NCBI GenBank assembly: GCA_963845425.1
Contig: CAWJSC010000010.1
Span: 836,657-900,656, forward strand
Source of the DNA: DATDAH01 sp963845425
Lineage (GTDB): Bacteria; Actinomycetota; Acidimicrobiia; Acidimicrobiales; DATDAH01
Reading direction: 5' to 3'
Length of the DNA: 64,000 nucleotides
The translations under genes were made by a program, and so were the position numbers. The notes under the pieces are model-generated. The model ran no database searches, had not been told where the DNA came from, and worked only from the letters and a program-made list of their open reading frames with translations. Shown here one piece after another: positions 18,357 to 25,862 of the stretch. Every line of letters begins with the position of its first letter. Positions within the stretch are counted from its first letter, which is position 1.

Positions 18357-19262
18357 GTGCGAGCCCTGGTCACCGGTGCAGCCGGCTTCGTCGGCCGCCA
18401 TCTCGTAGCCGGACTCCGGGCCGCCGGCGACGACGTGCACGAGACCGACCGCCACCTCGGCCTCGACATCCTCGATCCCGCCGGCCTCGACGAGCTCTTC
18501 GCCGCCACCCGACCCGAGGTCGTCTACCACCTCGCCGGCCAGGCCGATGTCGGCGGGTCGTGGTCGAGCCCGGTCGAGACCTTCCGCATCAACGCCGAGG
18601 GCACGATGAACGTCCTCCTCGCCGCCGTCCGAGCCGACGTCGGCTGGGTGGTGGCTGTGAGCAGCGCGGATGTCTACGGCCAGGTGCCCGAGGCCGAGCT
18701 GCCCATCGGTGAGGACCGCCCCCTCCGCCCCGTCAGCCCCTACGGCGCCAGCAAGGCCTCCGCCGACCTCGTCGCCCTCCAGGCCCACCTCGGCCACGGC
18801 TTGGGCGTGATCCGGGCCCGACCCTTCAACCACCTGGGCCCCGGCCAGAGCGACCGGTTCGTGGCTTCGGCGGTGGCGTCCCGCATCGCCCGCAACGAGA
18901 TCGATGGCGAGTCCGAGGTACCAGTCGGCAACCTGAGCGCCCGCCGGGACTTCACCGACGTCCGTGACGTGGTCCGGGCCTACCGCCTGCTGGCCGAGCA
19001 CGGCGTGCCCGGCGAGGCCTACAACGTCTGCAGTGGCAGGGACGTGGCCGTCCAGGAGGTCGCCGACGGCCTCATCGCCCTCGCCGAGCGGCCCATGGCC
19101 CTGGTGACCGACCCCGACCTCCTCCGGCCGGTCGACACCCCTGCGCTGCGGGGCGACGGCAGCCGCCTCCGCGACGCCACGGGCTGGTCGCCCGAGATCA
19201 CCCTGGACCAGACCCTGGCCGATGTCCTCGACGACTGGCGCAAACGCCTCCGCGAAGCCTGA
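18357..19262 (+). CDS. rmd: NAD-dependent epimerase/dehydratase family, probable GDP-6-deoxy-D-mannose reductase
   Basis: 301 residues of the extended SDR fold: TGAAGFVGRHL at residues 6-16, active-site Ser in VSSADVYG, and YGASKASAD supplying Tyr and Lys. The short length, ARPFNHLGPGQ and the closing domain match the RMD/GDP-4-keto-6-deoxymannose reductase group. The product would be GDP-D-rhamnose, made from the Gmd product encoded 650 nt downstream. Starts at GTG. A dTDP-4-dehydrorhamnose-type reductase is an alternative, but the gmd neighbour favours RMD. Confidence 0.8.
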   Translation: MRALVTGAAGFVGRHLVAGLRAAGDDVHETDRHLGLDILDPAGLDELFAATRPEVVYHLAGQADVGGSWSSPVETFRINAEGTMNVLLAAVRADVGWVVAVSSADVYGQVPEAELPIGEDRPLRPVSPYGASKASADLVALQAHLGHGLGVIRARPFNHLGPGQSDRFVASAVASRIARNEIDGESEVPVGNLSARRDFTDVRDVVRAYRLLAEHGVPGEAYNVCSGRDVAVQEVADGLIALAERPMALVTDPDLLRPVDTPALRGDGSRLRDATGWSPEITLDQTLADVLDDWRKRLREA

Positions 19263-19282
19263 ACCACACGCTGGTGAGATCC

Positions 19283-19334
19283 CGTTTTGGTCCCAGCAAT
19301 GTTCACCCACGCGTACATGGCTGGGACCAGAACG
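19283..19334. terminator. Strong inverted repeat between convergent rmd and the XRE regulator
   Basis: A 15-bp stem (CGTTTTGGTCCCAGC with its complement at 19320-19334, one mismatch) encloses an inner 4-bp ATGT/ACAT stem. The whole hairpin lies in the 98-nt gap between two convergent genes and has T-rich and A-rich bases at its outer ends, as expected of a bidirectional terminator. Confidence 0.7.
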
Positions 19335-19360
19335 AAATGTTGCTTCGGTGTCGGTTTCCC

Positions 19361-19834
19361 TCAGCCCGCGGAACGCTCGTCCAGCAGGTGCCGGACCTTC
19401 TGGTGACACGACTCGACCAGGTCGCGGTCGTGGCGGTGGCAGTCCTGAGCCAGGCGGCGGAGGGCGACGTCCCACTGGGCGAGGCGTTGATCGCCGTAGA
19501 GAGACGCGCCTCGCCCGATCCAGGCCAGGTCGGCCTCACAGAGCGACACCTGGTGCTCGGCCTCGGTGTACTGGTTGGCCACGAGCGGCAGCCGGTCGGC
19601 CTTGGCCGCCGGATAGGTCGTGCCCGCCACCAGCTCGAGGGGCGCCAGCTTGAACAGGCCCGCCAGCAGGGCGACGGTGCGCTCCCCCGGCGGCGACACG
19701 TCCGTCTCGAGGTGGGACAGGGCCACCCGGGAGATGCCCAGGCGCTCGGCCAGGTCGGTCTGGGTCCAGCCCCGCTTGCCCCGGTGCTCCGCGATGCGAC
19801 GGCCCAGGGGCTCGCGTTCGGGGCCCCGTGGCAT
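19361..19834 (-). CDS. XRE-family helix-turn-helix transcriptional regulator
   Basis: 157 residues. Residues about 10-64 form a Cro/C1-type HTH: LGRRIAEHRGKRGWTQTDLA then ERLGISRVALSHLE (recognition helix). The C-terminal about 95 residues form a helical, His/Arg-rich domain (ANQYTEAEHQVSLCEADLAW, CHRHDRDLVESCHQ) that I do not recognise. The start at 19834 follows TACCCT by 6 nt; a longer frame back to 19939 is antisense to gmd. The gene is divergent from gmd, and a TGCCAA-N5-TTGGCA palindrome between them is its likely operator. Confidence 0.85.
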   Translation of the reverse strand: MPRGPEREPLGRRIAEHRGKRGWTQTDLAERLGISRVALSHLETDVSPPGERTVALLAGLFKLAPLELVAGTTYPAAKADRLPLVANQYTEAEHQVSLCEADLAWIGRGASLYGDQRLAQWDVALRRLAQDCHRHDRDLVESCHQKVRHLLDERSAG

Positions 19835-19840
19835 CCGCTC

Positions 19841-19846
19841 AGGGTA
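19841..19846 (-). promoter_or_regulatory. Putative -10 box TACCCT for the XRE regulator
   Basis: TACCCT on the minus strand, 6 nt before the ATG at 19834. Confidence 0.5.
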
Positions 19847-19856
19847 GAGCAGGGTG

Positions 19857-19873
19857 TGCCAACCCACTTGGCA
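19857..19873. promoter_or_regulatory. Palindromic operator candidate TGCCAA-N5-TTGGCA
   Basis: A perfect 6+6 inverted repeat with 5-nt spacer lies between the divergent -10 boxes of the XRE regulator and gmd. It is the kind of site a dimeric Cro/C1-type protein binds, and would let it control both genes. Confidence 0.6.
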
Positions 19874-19894
19874 GACGTTCTCCCCGGATCCGGG

Positions 19895-19900
19895 TACAAC
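19895..19900 (+). promoter_or_regulatory. Putative -10 box TACAAC for gmd
   Basis: TACAAC 7 nt before the gmd ATG. TTGGCA, half of the palindrome at 19857-19873, lies 21 nt upstream in a position close to a -35 element. Confidence 0.4.
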
Positions 19901-19907
19901 AGAACCC

Positions 19908-21908
19908 ATGGCCCGACGCGCGCTCATCACCGGAATCACCGGTCAGGACGGTTCCTACCTGGCCGAGCTCCTGCTCGACCGGGGGTACGAGGTCGTCGGC
20001 ATGGTCCGCCGCTCGAGCACGGTGAACTTCGAGCGGATCGCCCACCTCCAGCACCGCTTGACCCTCGTGCCCGGCGACGTGCTGGACGAGATCTCCATGA
20101 TCGAGATCCTCTCCACCCACCGTCCCGACGAGGTCTACAATCTGGCTGCCCAGTCCTTCGTCCAGACCTCGTTCCAACAGCCCGTCCTCACCGGCGAGAC
20201 GACCGCCCTCGGGGTCACCCGCCTGCTCGACGCCATCCGGATCGTGGACCCCGACATCCGCTTCTACCAGGCCTCGAGCAGCGAGATGTTCGGCAAGGTG
20301 CAGGAGGTCCCCCAGCGGGAGTCGACCCCCTTCTACCCGCGCAGCCCCTACGGCGTGGCCAAGGTCTACGGCCACTGGATCACCATCAACTACCGCGAGT
20401 CCTATGACCTCCATGCATCCAGTGGCATTTTGTTCAACCACGAGTCTGTGCCCGCCGAGACCCCGGTCGTCGTGCGGCGGCATGGCTACGTCGATGTCCG
20501 TCCCATCGGCGACCTCGCCCCGCACCCGGCCGAAGGTGAGCCAGGGGCACACGTCTCATATCCCGGCGGCGACCTCGAGGTCTGGGACGGCGAGGACTTC
20601 GTGCGGTGCCACGCCCGGACGGCGTACTGGCATGACGGCGACTCAGTGGTCCTGCATGGCCGTGGTGGGATCGTGCAATCGACCCCGGACCACGTGGTCT
20701 TCACCCCGGACGACGAAAAGCCCGCCGCAGCCTTCGGCGAGGGTGATCTCCTCAGGTTGGCGGAGCAGCCTCCCCAGACCCTGACCACGACCATGACCAC
20801 CGAGGAGGCGTGGCTCCTGGGGTTCCTGGTGGCCGAAGGGTCCATCCAGCCGAACGGCAAGGGCCGGATCACCTGCAACGACGACGCCGGCCTCGCTCAG
20901 GCCGCAGCGTGTTGGGAGCGGGTCAGCGGTGGGTGGTCCCGCAAGCACGAGGGCGTCCGTTCCGCCTTCTCGGACAACCGCACCACGGCGCTCGAGCTCA
21001 ACGGCAACCGGCCCTACCTGCGGATCCTGCGCGGCGAGATCTACCTGAAGGACGGCCACAAGCGAGTGCCCAAGCGCGTTCTGAACGCGGCCCCACACCT
21101 CCAGCTCGAGTTCCTGGCCGGCTACAACCTCGGCGACGGGCTGCGGGCAGGTCATGGAACCGATCTGTTCAAGAGCTTCCGGACGAACTCCCCCACCCTC
21201 GCCGCGGGTCTCATCTGGCTTGCCCGAACGACGCTCGGACGACGGGTCAGCCTCTACCTCCAGCCCGGCGCGCTCGGTGGCGGTGAGAGCTTCCTCATCA
21301 ACCTGTCAACCGGCTCGCCGCGGGGCGACAAGGGTGCCCACCTCCGCAAGCCGCAAGACGAAGTTCGCAAGGTGGAACGGCGTCGCCATCGGGGGTGGAT
21401 GTGTGACCTCGCCACCGAGACCGAGCGGTTCGCAGCTGGTCCCGGCTTCGTCGTCGTCCACAACAGCCCTCGGCGGGGGATGGAGTTCGTGACCCGGAAG
21501 ATCAGCCACACGGTGGCGCAGATCGCGCTCGGACACGCCGAGGAGCTGCGGCTGGGGAACCTCGACGCCCAGCGGGACTGGGGCTTCGCGGGCGACTACG
21601 TCGAGGCCATGTGGCTGATGCTCCAGCAGGACCACCCGGACAGCTACGTCATCAGCACCAACGAGACCCACTCGGTGCGCGAGTTCTGCGAGGTGGCCTT
21701 CGGCCACGTCGACCTGGACTGGGAGCGATACGTGGTCATGGACGAGGCCTTCATGCGCCCCGCCGAGGTCGACCTGCTGGTCGGCGACTCGACCAAGGCC
21801 CGCACCGAGCTGGGGTGGGGCCCCCAGGTGGGATTCCAGGACCTGGTCACGATGATGGTCAGTGCCGACCTGGACCTGCTCAACGGCAGGCTGCGCGGGA
21901 TCTCCTGA
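19908..21908 (+). CDS. gmd: GDP-mannose 4,6-dehydratase containing an intein
   Basis: Precursor of 666 residues: N-extein 1-179, intein 180-519, C-extein 520-666. The spliced 326-residue enzyme would convert GDP-D-mannose to GDP-4-keto-6-deoxymannose. The extein has GITGQDGSYLAE (NAD(P) loop), active-site Ser in ASSSEMFG, and Tyr148/Lys152 in SPYGVAK. The interruption falls within the highly conserved ILFNHE-SPRRG segment at the nucleotide-sugar/cofactor site. Joining the two flanks restores that motif exactly, so splicing is needed for activity. It is divergent from an XRE regulator and followed after 4 nt by cofD. The start was chosen by family N-terminus (ARRALITGITGQDG); no Shine-Dalgarno sequence is present. 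Confidence 0.96.
   Translation: MARRALITGITGQDGSYLAELLLDRGYEVVGMVRRSSTVNFERIAHLQHRLTLVPGDVLDEISMIEILSTHRPDEVYNLAAQSFVQTSFQQPVLTGETTALGVTRLLDAIRIVDPDIRFYQASSSEMFGKVQEVPQRESTPFYPRSPYGVAKVYGHWITINYRESYDLHASSGILFNHESVPAETPVVVRRHGYVDVRPIGDLAPHPAEGEPGAHVSYPGGDLEVWDGEDFVRCHARTAYWHDGDSVVLHGRGGIVQSTPDHVVFTPDDEKPAAAFGEGDLLRLAEQPPQTLTTTMTTEEAWLLGFLVAEGSIQPNGKGRITCNDDAGLAQAAACWERVSGGWSRKHEGVRSAFSDNRTTALELNGNRPYLRILRGEIYLKDGHKRVPKRVLNAAPHLQLEFLAGYNLGDGLRAGHGTDLFKSFRTNSPTLAAGLIWLARTTLGRRVSLYLQPGALGGGESFLINLSTGSPRGDKGAHLRKPQDEVRKVERRRHRGWMCDLATETERFAAGPGFVVVHNSPRRGMEFVTRKISHTVAQIALGHAEELRLGNLDAQRDWGFAGDYVEAMWLMLQQDHPDSYVISTNETHSVREFCEVAFGHVDLDWERYVVMDEAFMRPAEVDLLVGDSTKARTELGWGPQVGFQDLVTMMVSADLDLLNGRLRGIS
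20445..21464 (+). mobile_element. Intein with LAGLIDADG homing endonuclease domain, in gmd
   Basis: A 340-residue protein intron. Residue 1 is Ser (block A: SVPAETPVVV); block B is QSTPDHVV with Thr80 and His83; block F is GWMCDLATETERFAAG; block G is FVVVHN with His339-Asn340, followed by Ser as the +1 extein residue. The central region carries two dodecapeptide motifs, LLGFLVAEG (about 124-132) and FLAGYNLGDG (about 223-232), with acidic residues Glu131 and Asp231 where the endonuclease metal ligands are expected. All splicing nucleophiles are present, so both splicing and homing could be active. The length is in the normal range for an endonuclease-bearing intein. Confidence 0.95.
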
Positions 21909-21912
21909 TCCG

Positions 21913-22836
21913 GTGACCGCAGTGGCGGTGGTGGCCGGGGGCGTGGGCGCGGCCCGGATGCTGGGCGGCCTCGTGCAGGTGGTCGACCCGGCATCGATCA
22001 CCGCCGTGGTCAACACCGGCGACGACGTCGAGTTGCACGGCCTGCACATCAGCCCCGACATCGACACGATCACCTACACCCTGGCCGGCGCCGTCAACCC
22101 CGAGACCGGCTGGGGCCTGGTGGGCGAGACCTGGCAGGCCATGGAGGCGCTCGGCCGGTACGGCGGCGTGACCTGGTTCAACCTCGGCGACCGGGACCTC
22201 GGCACCCACCTCTACCGCACGCAGCGGCTGCGGGAGGGCGCCACCCTGACCGAGGTCACCGCCGAGATCACCGCCGCCTGGGACGTGGGCCTGGCGCTGG
22301 TGCCCATGAGCGACGACCCCGTCCGGACCATGATCACGGTCGTGGACGAGGGCGAGATCGGCTTCCAGGACTACTTCGTACGCCGCCATCACGACGTGGC
22401 GGCCACGGCCATCCGCTTCGCCGGGGCCCCCCAGGCCACGGCCTCCCCGACGGCCCTGGCCGCGCTCGCGCGTGCCGAGCGGGTGGTCATCGCCCCGTCC
22501 AACCCGCTGGTGTCGATCGCGCCCGTGCTCGCCGTTCCCGGCCTCCGCGAGGCCGTAGAGGCCCGGCGGGAGGACTGCGTGGCCGTCTCCCCGATCATCG
22601 CCGGGACCACGGTGAAGGGCCCCGCCGACCGCCTCCTGACCGAACTGGGCCATGACGCGTCGGTCGTCGGCGTGGCCCGCCTCTATGCCCCCCTGGCCGC
22701 CAGGCTGGTCATCGACGAGGCCGACGCCGACCTGGCCGACGCCGTCAGGGCCGAGGGCATCGAGGCTGTCGTGGCCCCCACCATGATGTACGGCCCCGCC
22801 GAGGCCGCCGCCCTGGCCCGAGCGGTCCTGTCATGA
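21913..22836 (+). CDS. cofD: 2-phospho-L-lactate transferase (coenzyme F420 biosynthesis)
   Basis: 307 residues, the FbiA/CofD enzyme joining the activated phospho(enol)lactate/pyruvate moiety to the deazaflavin Fo to give F420-0 (or dehydro-F420-0). Signatures: VVAGGVGAARML at the N-terminus, NTGDDVELHG, a FNLGDRDLGTHLYR segment, and IAPSNPLVSIAPVL. The GTG start at 21913 comes 4 nt after gmd and the 3' end overlaps cofE by 4 nt. Linkage of F420 genes to sugar activation genes is common in actinobacteria (near manB/whiB2). Confidence 0.95.
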   Translation: MTAVAVVAGGVGAARMLGGLVQVVDPASITAVVNTGDDVELHGLHISPDIDTITYTLAGAVNPETGWGLVGETWQAMEALGRYGGVTWFNLGDRDLGTHLYRTQRLREGATLTEVTAEITAAWDVGLALVPMSDDPVRTMITVVDEGEIGFQDYFVRRHHDVAATAIRFAGAPQATASPTALAALARAERVVIAPSNPLVSIAPVLAVPGLREAVEARREDCVAVSPIIAGTTVKGPADRLLTELGHDASVVGVARLYAPLAARLVIDEADADLADAVRAEGIEAVVAPTMMYGPAEAAALARAVLS

Positions 22837-23528
22837 GCATCGAGCTGATCGCGGTGGAGGGGATGCCGGAGGTCCGGCCGGGGGATGACATCGCCACGCT
22901 CATCGCCGCCGCGGCCGACGTGCGGAACGGCGACGTGCTGGTCGTCACCCAGAAGATCGTGTCCAAGGCCGAGAACCAGCTCGTGGCCGTCGACCCCGAT
23001 GACCCGTTGGCGCACAAGGCGCTGGTCGAGGAGGAGTCCGTCCGGGTGCTGCGCCGCCGGGGCGACCTCGTGATCAGCGAGACGAGGCACGGCTTCGTGT
23101 GCGCCAACGCGGGCATCGACCGCTCCAACCTGGACGACGGCGTGGCCGCCCTCCTCCCCCGCGACTCGGACCGCTCCGCCCGCCGCATCCGGGACCACCT
23201 CCGGGGGGCCACCGGGGCCGAGGTCGGTGTCATCGTCTCCGACACCTTCGGCCGCCCGTGGCGCAAGGGTGTGGTCGACGTGGCCATCGGCTGCGCCGGC
23301 ATCGCCGCCGTGGTCGACCTCCGGGGCACCGAGGACGCTGCCGGTCACGAACTGCAGGTCACCGAAGTTGCCGTCGCGGACGAGATCGCCGCGGCCGCCG
23401 AGCTGGTCATGGGCAAGGCCGACGGCGTGCCCGTCGCCATCGTCCGCGGCCTGGACCCGGGGTGGCTCCGTGAGTCGAGCGTGAAGGCCGAGATCGTCCG
23501 CCCCCCCGACGAAGACCTCTTCCGGTAG
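22833..23528 (+). CDS. cofE: Coenzyme F420-0:L-glutamate ligase, stand-alone
   Basis: 231 residues corresponding to the CofE domain that adds gamma-linked glutamates to F420-0 using GTP. Visible family features: LIAVEGMPEVRPGDDIA, VVTQKIVSKAENQ, RRIRDHLR and IVSDTFGRPWRKGVVDVAIG. Many actinobacteria fuse this to a nitroreductase-like domain (FbiB); that domain is absent here, and degraded coding fragments of unrelated genes begin 9 nt after the stop. Three diverged shards of this gene are found at 25863-26089. Confidence 0.93.
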   Translation: MSIELIAVEGMPEVRPGDDIATLIAAAADVRNGDVLVVTQKIVSKAENQLVAVDPDDPLAHKALVEEESVRVLRRRGDLVISETRHGFVCANAGIDRSNLDDGVAALLPRDSDRSARRIRDHLRGATGAEVGVIVSDTFGRPWRKGVVDVAIGCAGIAAVVDLRGTEDAAGHELQVTEVAVADEIAAAAELVMGKADGVPVAIVRGLDPGWLRESSVKAEIVRPPDEDLFR

Positions 23529-23536
23529 CGACGGAC

Positions 23537-23640
23537 GTGAAGGGCACCCACGTCTCCCTGCCCGATCCCCGCAACGAGTCCCTCCTCGTCTACGTCGACG
23601 GGGACTGGGTGCCCCGGGCAGTACCGGTCGGCGCAACGGT
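23537..23640 (+). pseudogene. Fragment resembling the N-terminus of a class IV aminotransferase
   Basis: A GTG start leads into about 30 residues reading LPDPRNESLLVYVDGDWVPR, the usual opening of class IV (D-amino-acid/branched-chain type) PLP aminotransferases. Coding similarity stops after VPRA, before the conserved VSVFDxGF segment, and the frame then runs into Arg-rich nonsense. The rest of the gene is missing. It begins 8 nt after the cofE stop. The family match is from memory of the motif and needs a search. Confidence 0.55.
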
Positions 23641-23780
23641 TCACCGGCGTCGGGCCACCGCCCACCGACACCGTCGTCCTCAACCACCACCAACGGGACC
23701 TCGTCGAGGAGTACCGCCCGCTCTACGAGCAGCTCCTCGCCCACCACCTCGACGCGGCAGCGGGCTCCGGGACCAGTCCA
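23640..23780 (+). pseudogene. Second coding-like fragment, unidentified
   Basis: In a different frame from the preceding fragment, the sequence reads TVVLNHHQRDLVEEYRPLYE and LLAHHLDAAAGSG, with normal high-GC third-position bias but no start and no continuation. It looks like the interior of a protein gene fused by deletion to the aminotransferase fragment. The remaining stretch to 23873 shows nothing recognisable. Confidence 0.4.
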
Positions 23781-23873
23781 ATGTGGACCTGTCCCCGTCG
23801 GCCGAGCTGACCTGGGGGTCAACCCAGTTCCCGCGGGGCTGCGCCGCGAGTCGGCCCCGGGGTCTCCCGCTCG

Positions 23874-24380
23874 TCAGCCGATCGTGAGGGTGCCCTGCAT
23901 GCCCGCCGCCTCGTGCCCGGGAACGTCACAGCGCGTGGTGTAGGTGCCTGGCTCCAGGTCGCTGAGGTCGAGTTGGGTGGCGTCACCGGCCCCGAGCATC
24001 GACGACGCGGTCCCGTCAACACTCAGGTTGTGCTGGACGGTCCCGTCATTCTGGACCTGGAGCACGGCGCCGGCCGGAACCTCGAGAGTGCCGGGCGAGA
24101 TGGCGAACTCGGTGAGTGAGACCGTCTCGCCAGCCGACGCCTCGACACCGCTCCGTCCGCCCGATGCCTCGAGGCGCGCCGCTAGGCGGTCGTGCTCTTC
24201 CACCGCCCGGGCGGCGAGCCCGACGGCGAACAACGCCGCGACAAAGGCGAACACGGCGATGAAGAGCCCTGCCATGGCGAGGGTGTCGGTGTTGAGTCCG
24301 GGTCGCTTGGCCTTCACACGGCCGGTGGGTTCGTCCGCTGGTGCCCTAGAGGCGGTGTCGGGATTCTGGACTGAGGTCAT
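23874..24380 (-). CDS. Membrane-anchored cupredoxin-domain protein
   Basis: 168 residues. An N-terminal membrane helix (AMAGLFIAVFAFVAALFAVGL) is followed by a short coiled segment and a plastocyanin/azurin-type domain from about residue 85. The copper ligands are visible: His in VQHNLSVDG, then Cys, His and Met in TRCDVPGHEAAGM. It probably carries electrons or binds copper on the outer face of the membrane. It lies 8 nt downstream of the multicopper oxidase gene on the same strand, so the two form a copper operon. Confidence 0.9.
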   Translation of the reverse strand: MTSVQNPDTASRAPADEPTGRVKAKRPGLNTDTLAMAGLFIAVFAFVAALFAVGLAARAVEEHDRLAARLEASGGRSGVEASAGETVSLTEFAISPGTLEVPAGAVLQVQNDGTVQHNLSVDGTASSMLGAGDATQLDLSDLEPGTYTTRCDVPGHEAAGMQGTLTIG

Positions 24381-24388
24381 GGTGGCTC

Positions 24389-25510
24389 CTACTGGATGAT
24401 GAGGGCGCTGACCATGCCGAACATGCCCGTCGGGCTCTCGGCGTGGGAGAGGATGTGACAGTGGAAGGCCCACACACCTGGGTTGTCGGCGACGACGATT
24501 GCGTCCCAGCGCTCGCCGGGGGCCACCGTGATGGTGTCGCAGCGGAACGGCTGGGGAAGCGGATAGCCATCGCGGGCGAACACCTCGTAGGTGAGGCCGT
24601 GGAGGTGGATGGGGTGTACGAGCTGGCCCTCGTTCATGAACCGGAACCGCACACGTTCGCCCGGAGCAGCGACATACGGCGCGGTCGCAGGAAAACCCTT
24701 CCCGTTGATCGTGAACCCACCGAGCGTGTCGTTGAGGACGTACAGGTAGTCGCGGTCGTAGGACGGTTCGGCGGCGGGGTCCTGCGGCTCGACGAGGAGC
24801 GCGCCGAGCATGCCCTTGCCGACCTGTTCGGTGGCGTTGTGATGCGAGTGGTACATGTGGCTGCCGAACGGGCCGGGGGTGAACTCGTAGGTGAACTCGC
24901 CGCCGGGCTCGATCGGTGACTGCGTGATGTACGGCACGCCGTCCATGTCGTTGGGAACCCGCTGGCCGTGCCAGTGGACGGTGGTGCTCTGGTCGAGGTT
25001 GTTGCGGACGTTGACCCGAACCGGCTCGCCTTCGATCGCTCGCAGCGTCGGCCCGGGCACGATGCCGTTGTAGGTGAGTGCTTCTTCGAGCTGGCCCGGC
25101 GTGACCTCCCACTCGACCGCGTCGCACGTGAGGTCGAACACACGGACCCCGTTCACCATCCGCCAGTCCAGATCGACAGCACCGAGCCCTTCGGTGATCG
25201 GCGATTCGGCGTTCTCGAGGAACTGCTGGACCTTCTCCTCGTGCATGCCGTTCATGTCGGCGTCGGACATCCCAGTTCCGTCGGCGGTCGTCGCGGGCAT
25301 CGCCATGGCGGGCTCCGTGGCGGAGGTGGCGACCGCCTGGGTCCCGTCCGTCGGCCAGGCCGCGGCCGCGGTGGCCCCCACAAGCGCCGCGCCGCCGACG
25401 CCGCCGGCAACCATGCCCAGGAAGACGCGGCGGTCGACACCGTCAGGGGAGTCGTCGGTCGACGCCGTGGGCGCCGTCGGGCCGGTAGGGGGGGCATCGG
25501 GGTCGGTCAC
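24389..25510 (-). CDS. Tat-exported multicopper oxidase
   Basis: 373 residues. The N-terminus holds a twin-arginine signal (DRRVFLGMVAGGVGGAA), then a Met-rich segment (residues about 68-90) typical of copper-handling proteins. Cupredoxin domains carry the trinuclear and type-1 ligands: HWHGQ, MYHSHHN, HPIHLHG and HCHILSHAESPTGMFGM. The reaction would be oxidation of a substrate (Cu(I), phenolics or another reductant) with reduction of O2 to water. Starts at GTG. The nearby gene debris and the unrelated function suggest the pair arrived by insertion. Two-domain nitrite reductase is less likely given the ligand pattern. Confidence 0.92.
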   Translation of the reverse strand: MTDPDAPPTGPTAPTASTDDSPDGVDRRVFLGMVAGGVGGAALVGATAAAAWPTDGTQAVATSATEPAMAMPATTADGTGMSDADMNGMHEEKVQQFLENAESPITEGLGAVDLDWRMVNGVRVFDLTCDAVEWEVTPGQLEEALTYNGIVPGPTLRAIEGEPVRVNVRNNLDQSTTVHWHGQRVPNDMDGVPYITQSPIEPGGEFTYEFTPGPFGSHMYHSHHNATEQVGKGMLGALLVEPQDPAAEPSYDRDYLYVLNDTLGGFTINGKGFPATAPYVAAPGERVRFRFMNEGQLVHPIHLHGLTYEVFARDGYPLPQPFRCDTITVAPGERWDAIVVADNPGVWAFHCHILSHAESPTGMFGMVSALIIQ

Positions 25511-25612
25511 GGCCCCAACTATTCAGATGGTCTCATGCCCTTGCTCGGGCCGAAGGTCCCGAATCGAGGGGGACGATCGTCACCCGTCGGCCCGCCACCC
25601 GGCTCGTGCCCA

Positions 25613-25774
25613 ACGGCTCCGGGTCCAGTCGAGGGTGGGTCGGACCCCGTCGGCCAGGGTGACCTGGGGGACCCTGTCCGAGTTCGCGCGGGCCCTTGCC
25701 GGCGTCGAGGCAGGAACGGTCCAGCTCGCCGGGGCGGGCGTCGGCGTGGGTCGGAGGTCCCTGACGCCGTCATC
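25613..25774 (-). pseudogene. Decayed shard of a galE-like C-terminus
   Basis: The minus-strand sequence matches the 3' end of the epimerase gene at 28592-28760: both encode WSPQV-LADGV---LDWTRSR, and long stretches around the GTCCAGTCGAGGGTGG and CGTCGAG-CAGGAACGGTCCAGCTC segments are near identical. The shard has indels that break the frame and lacks the stop codon. No remaining function. Confidence 0.85.
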
Positions 25775-25775
25775 C

Positions 25776-25859
25776 GGCGCCGGCCGGGCCCGCGCCGGGC
25801 GCGAGCGCTACGTGCTGGCGCTGGGGCCGCGAGGACCTGCCCACACTGGTCGCCGCCTT
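25776..25859 (+). pseudogene. Decayed shard of the GT4 gene at 17219-18346
   Basis: About 84 nt match 17770-17865, encoding GRARAGRERYVLALG and then, after an internal deletion of about a dozen bases, DLPTLVAAF in a shifted frame. Joined directly to the galE-like shard upstream. Confidence 0.85.
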
Positions 25860-25862
25860 CGC

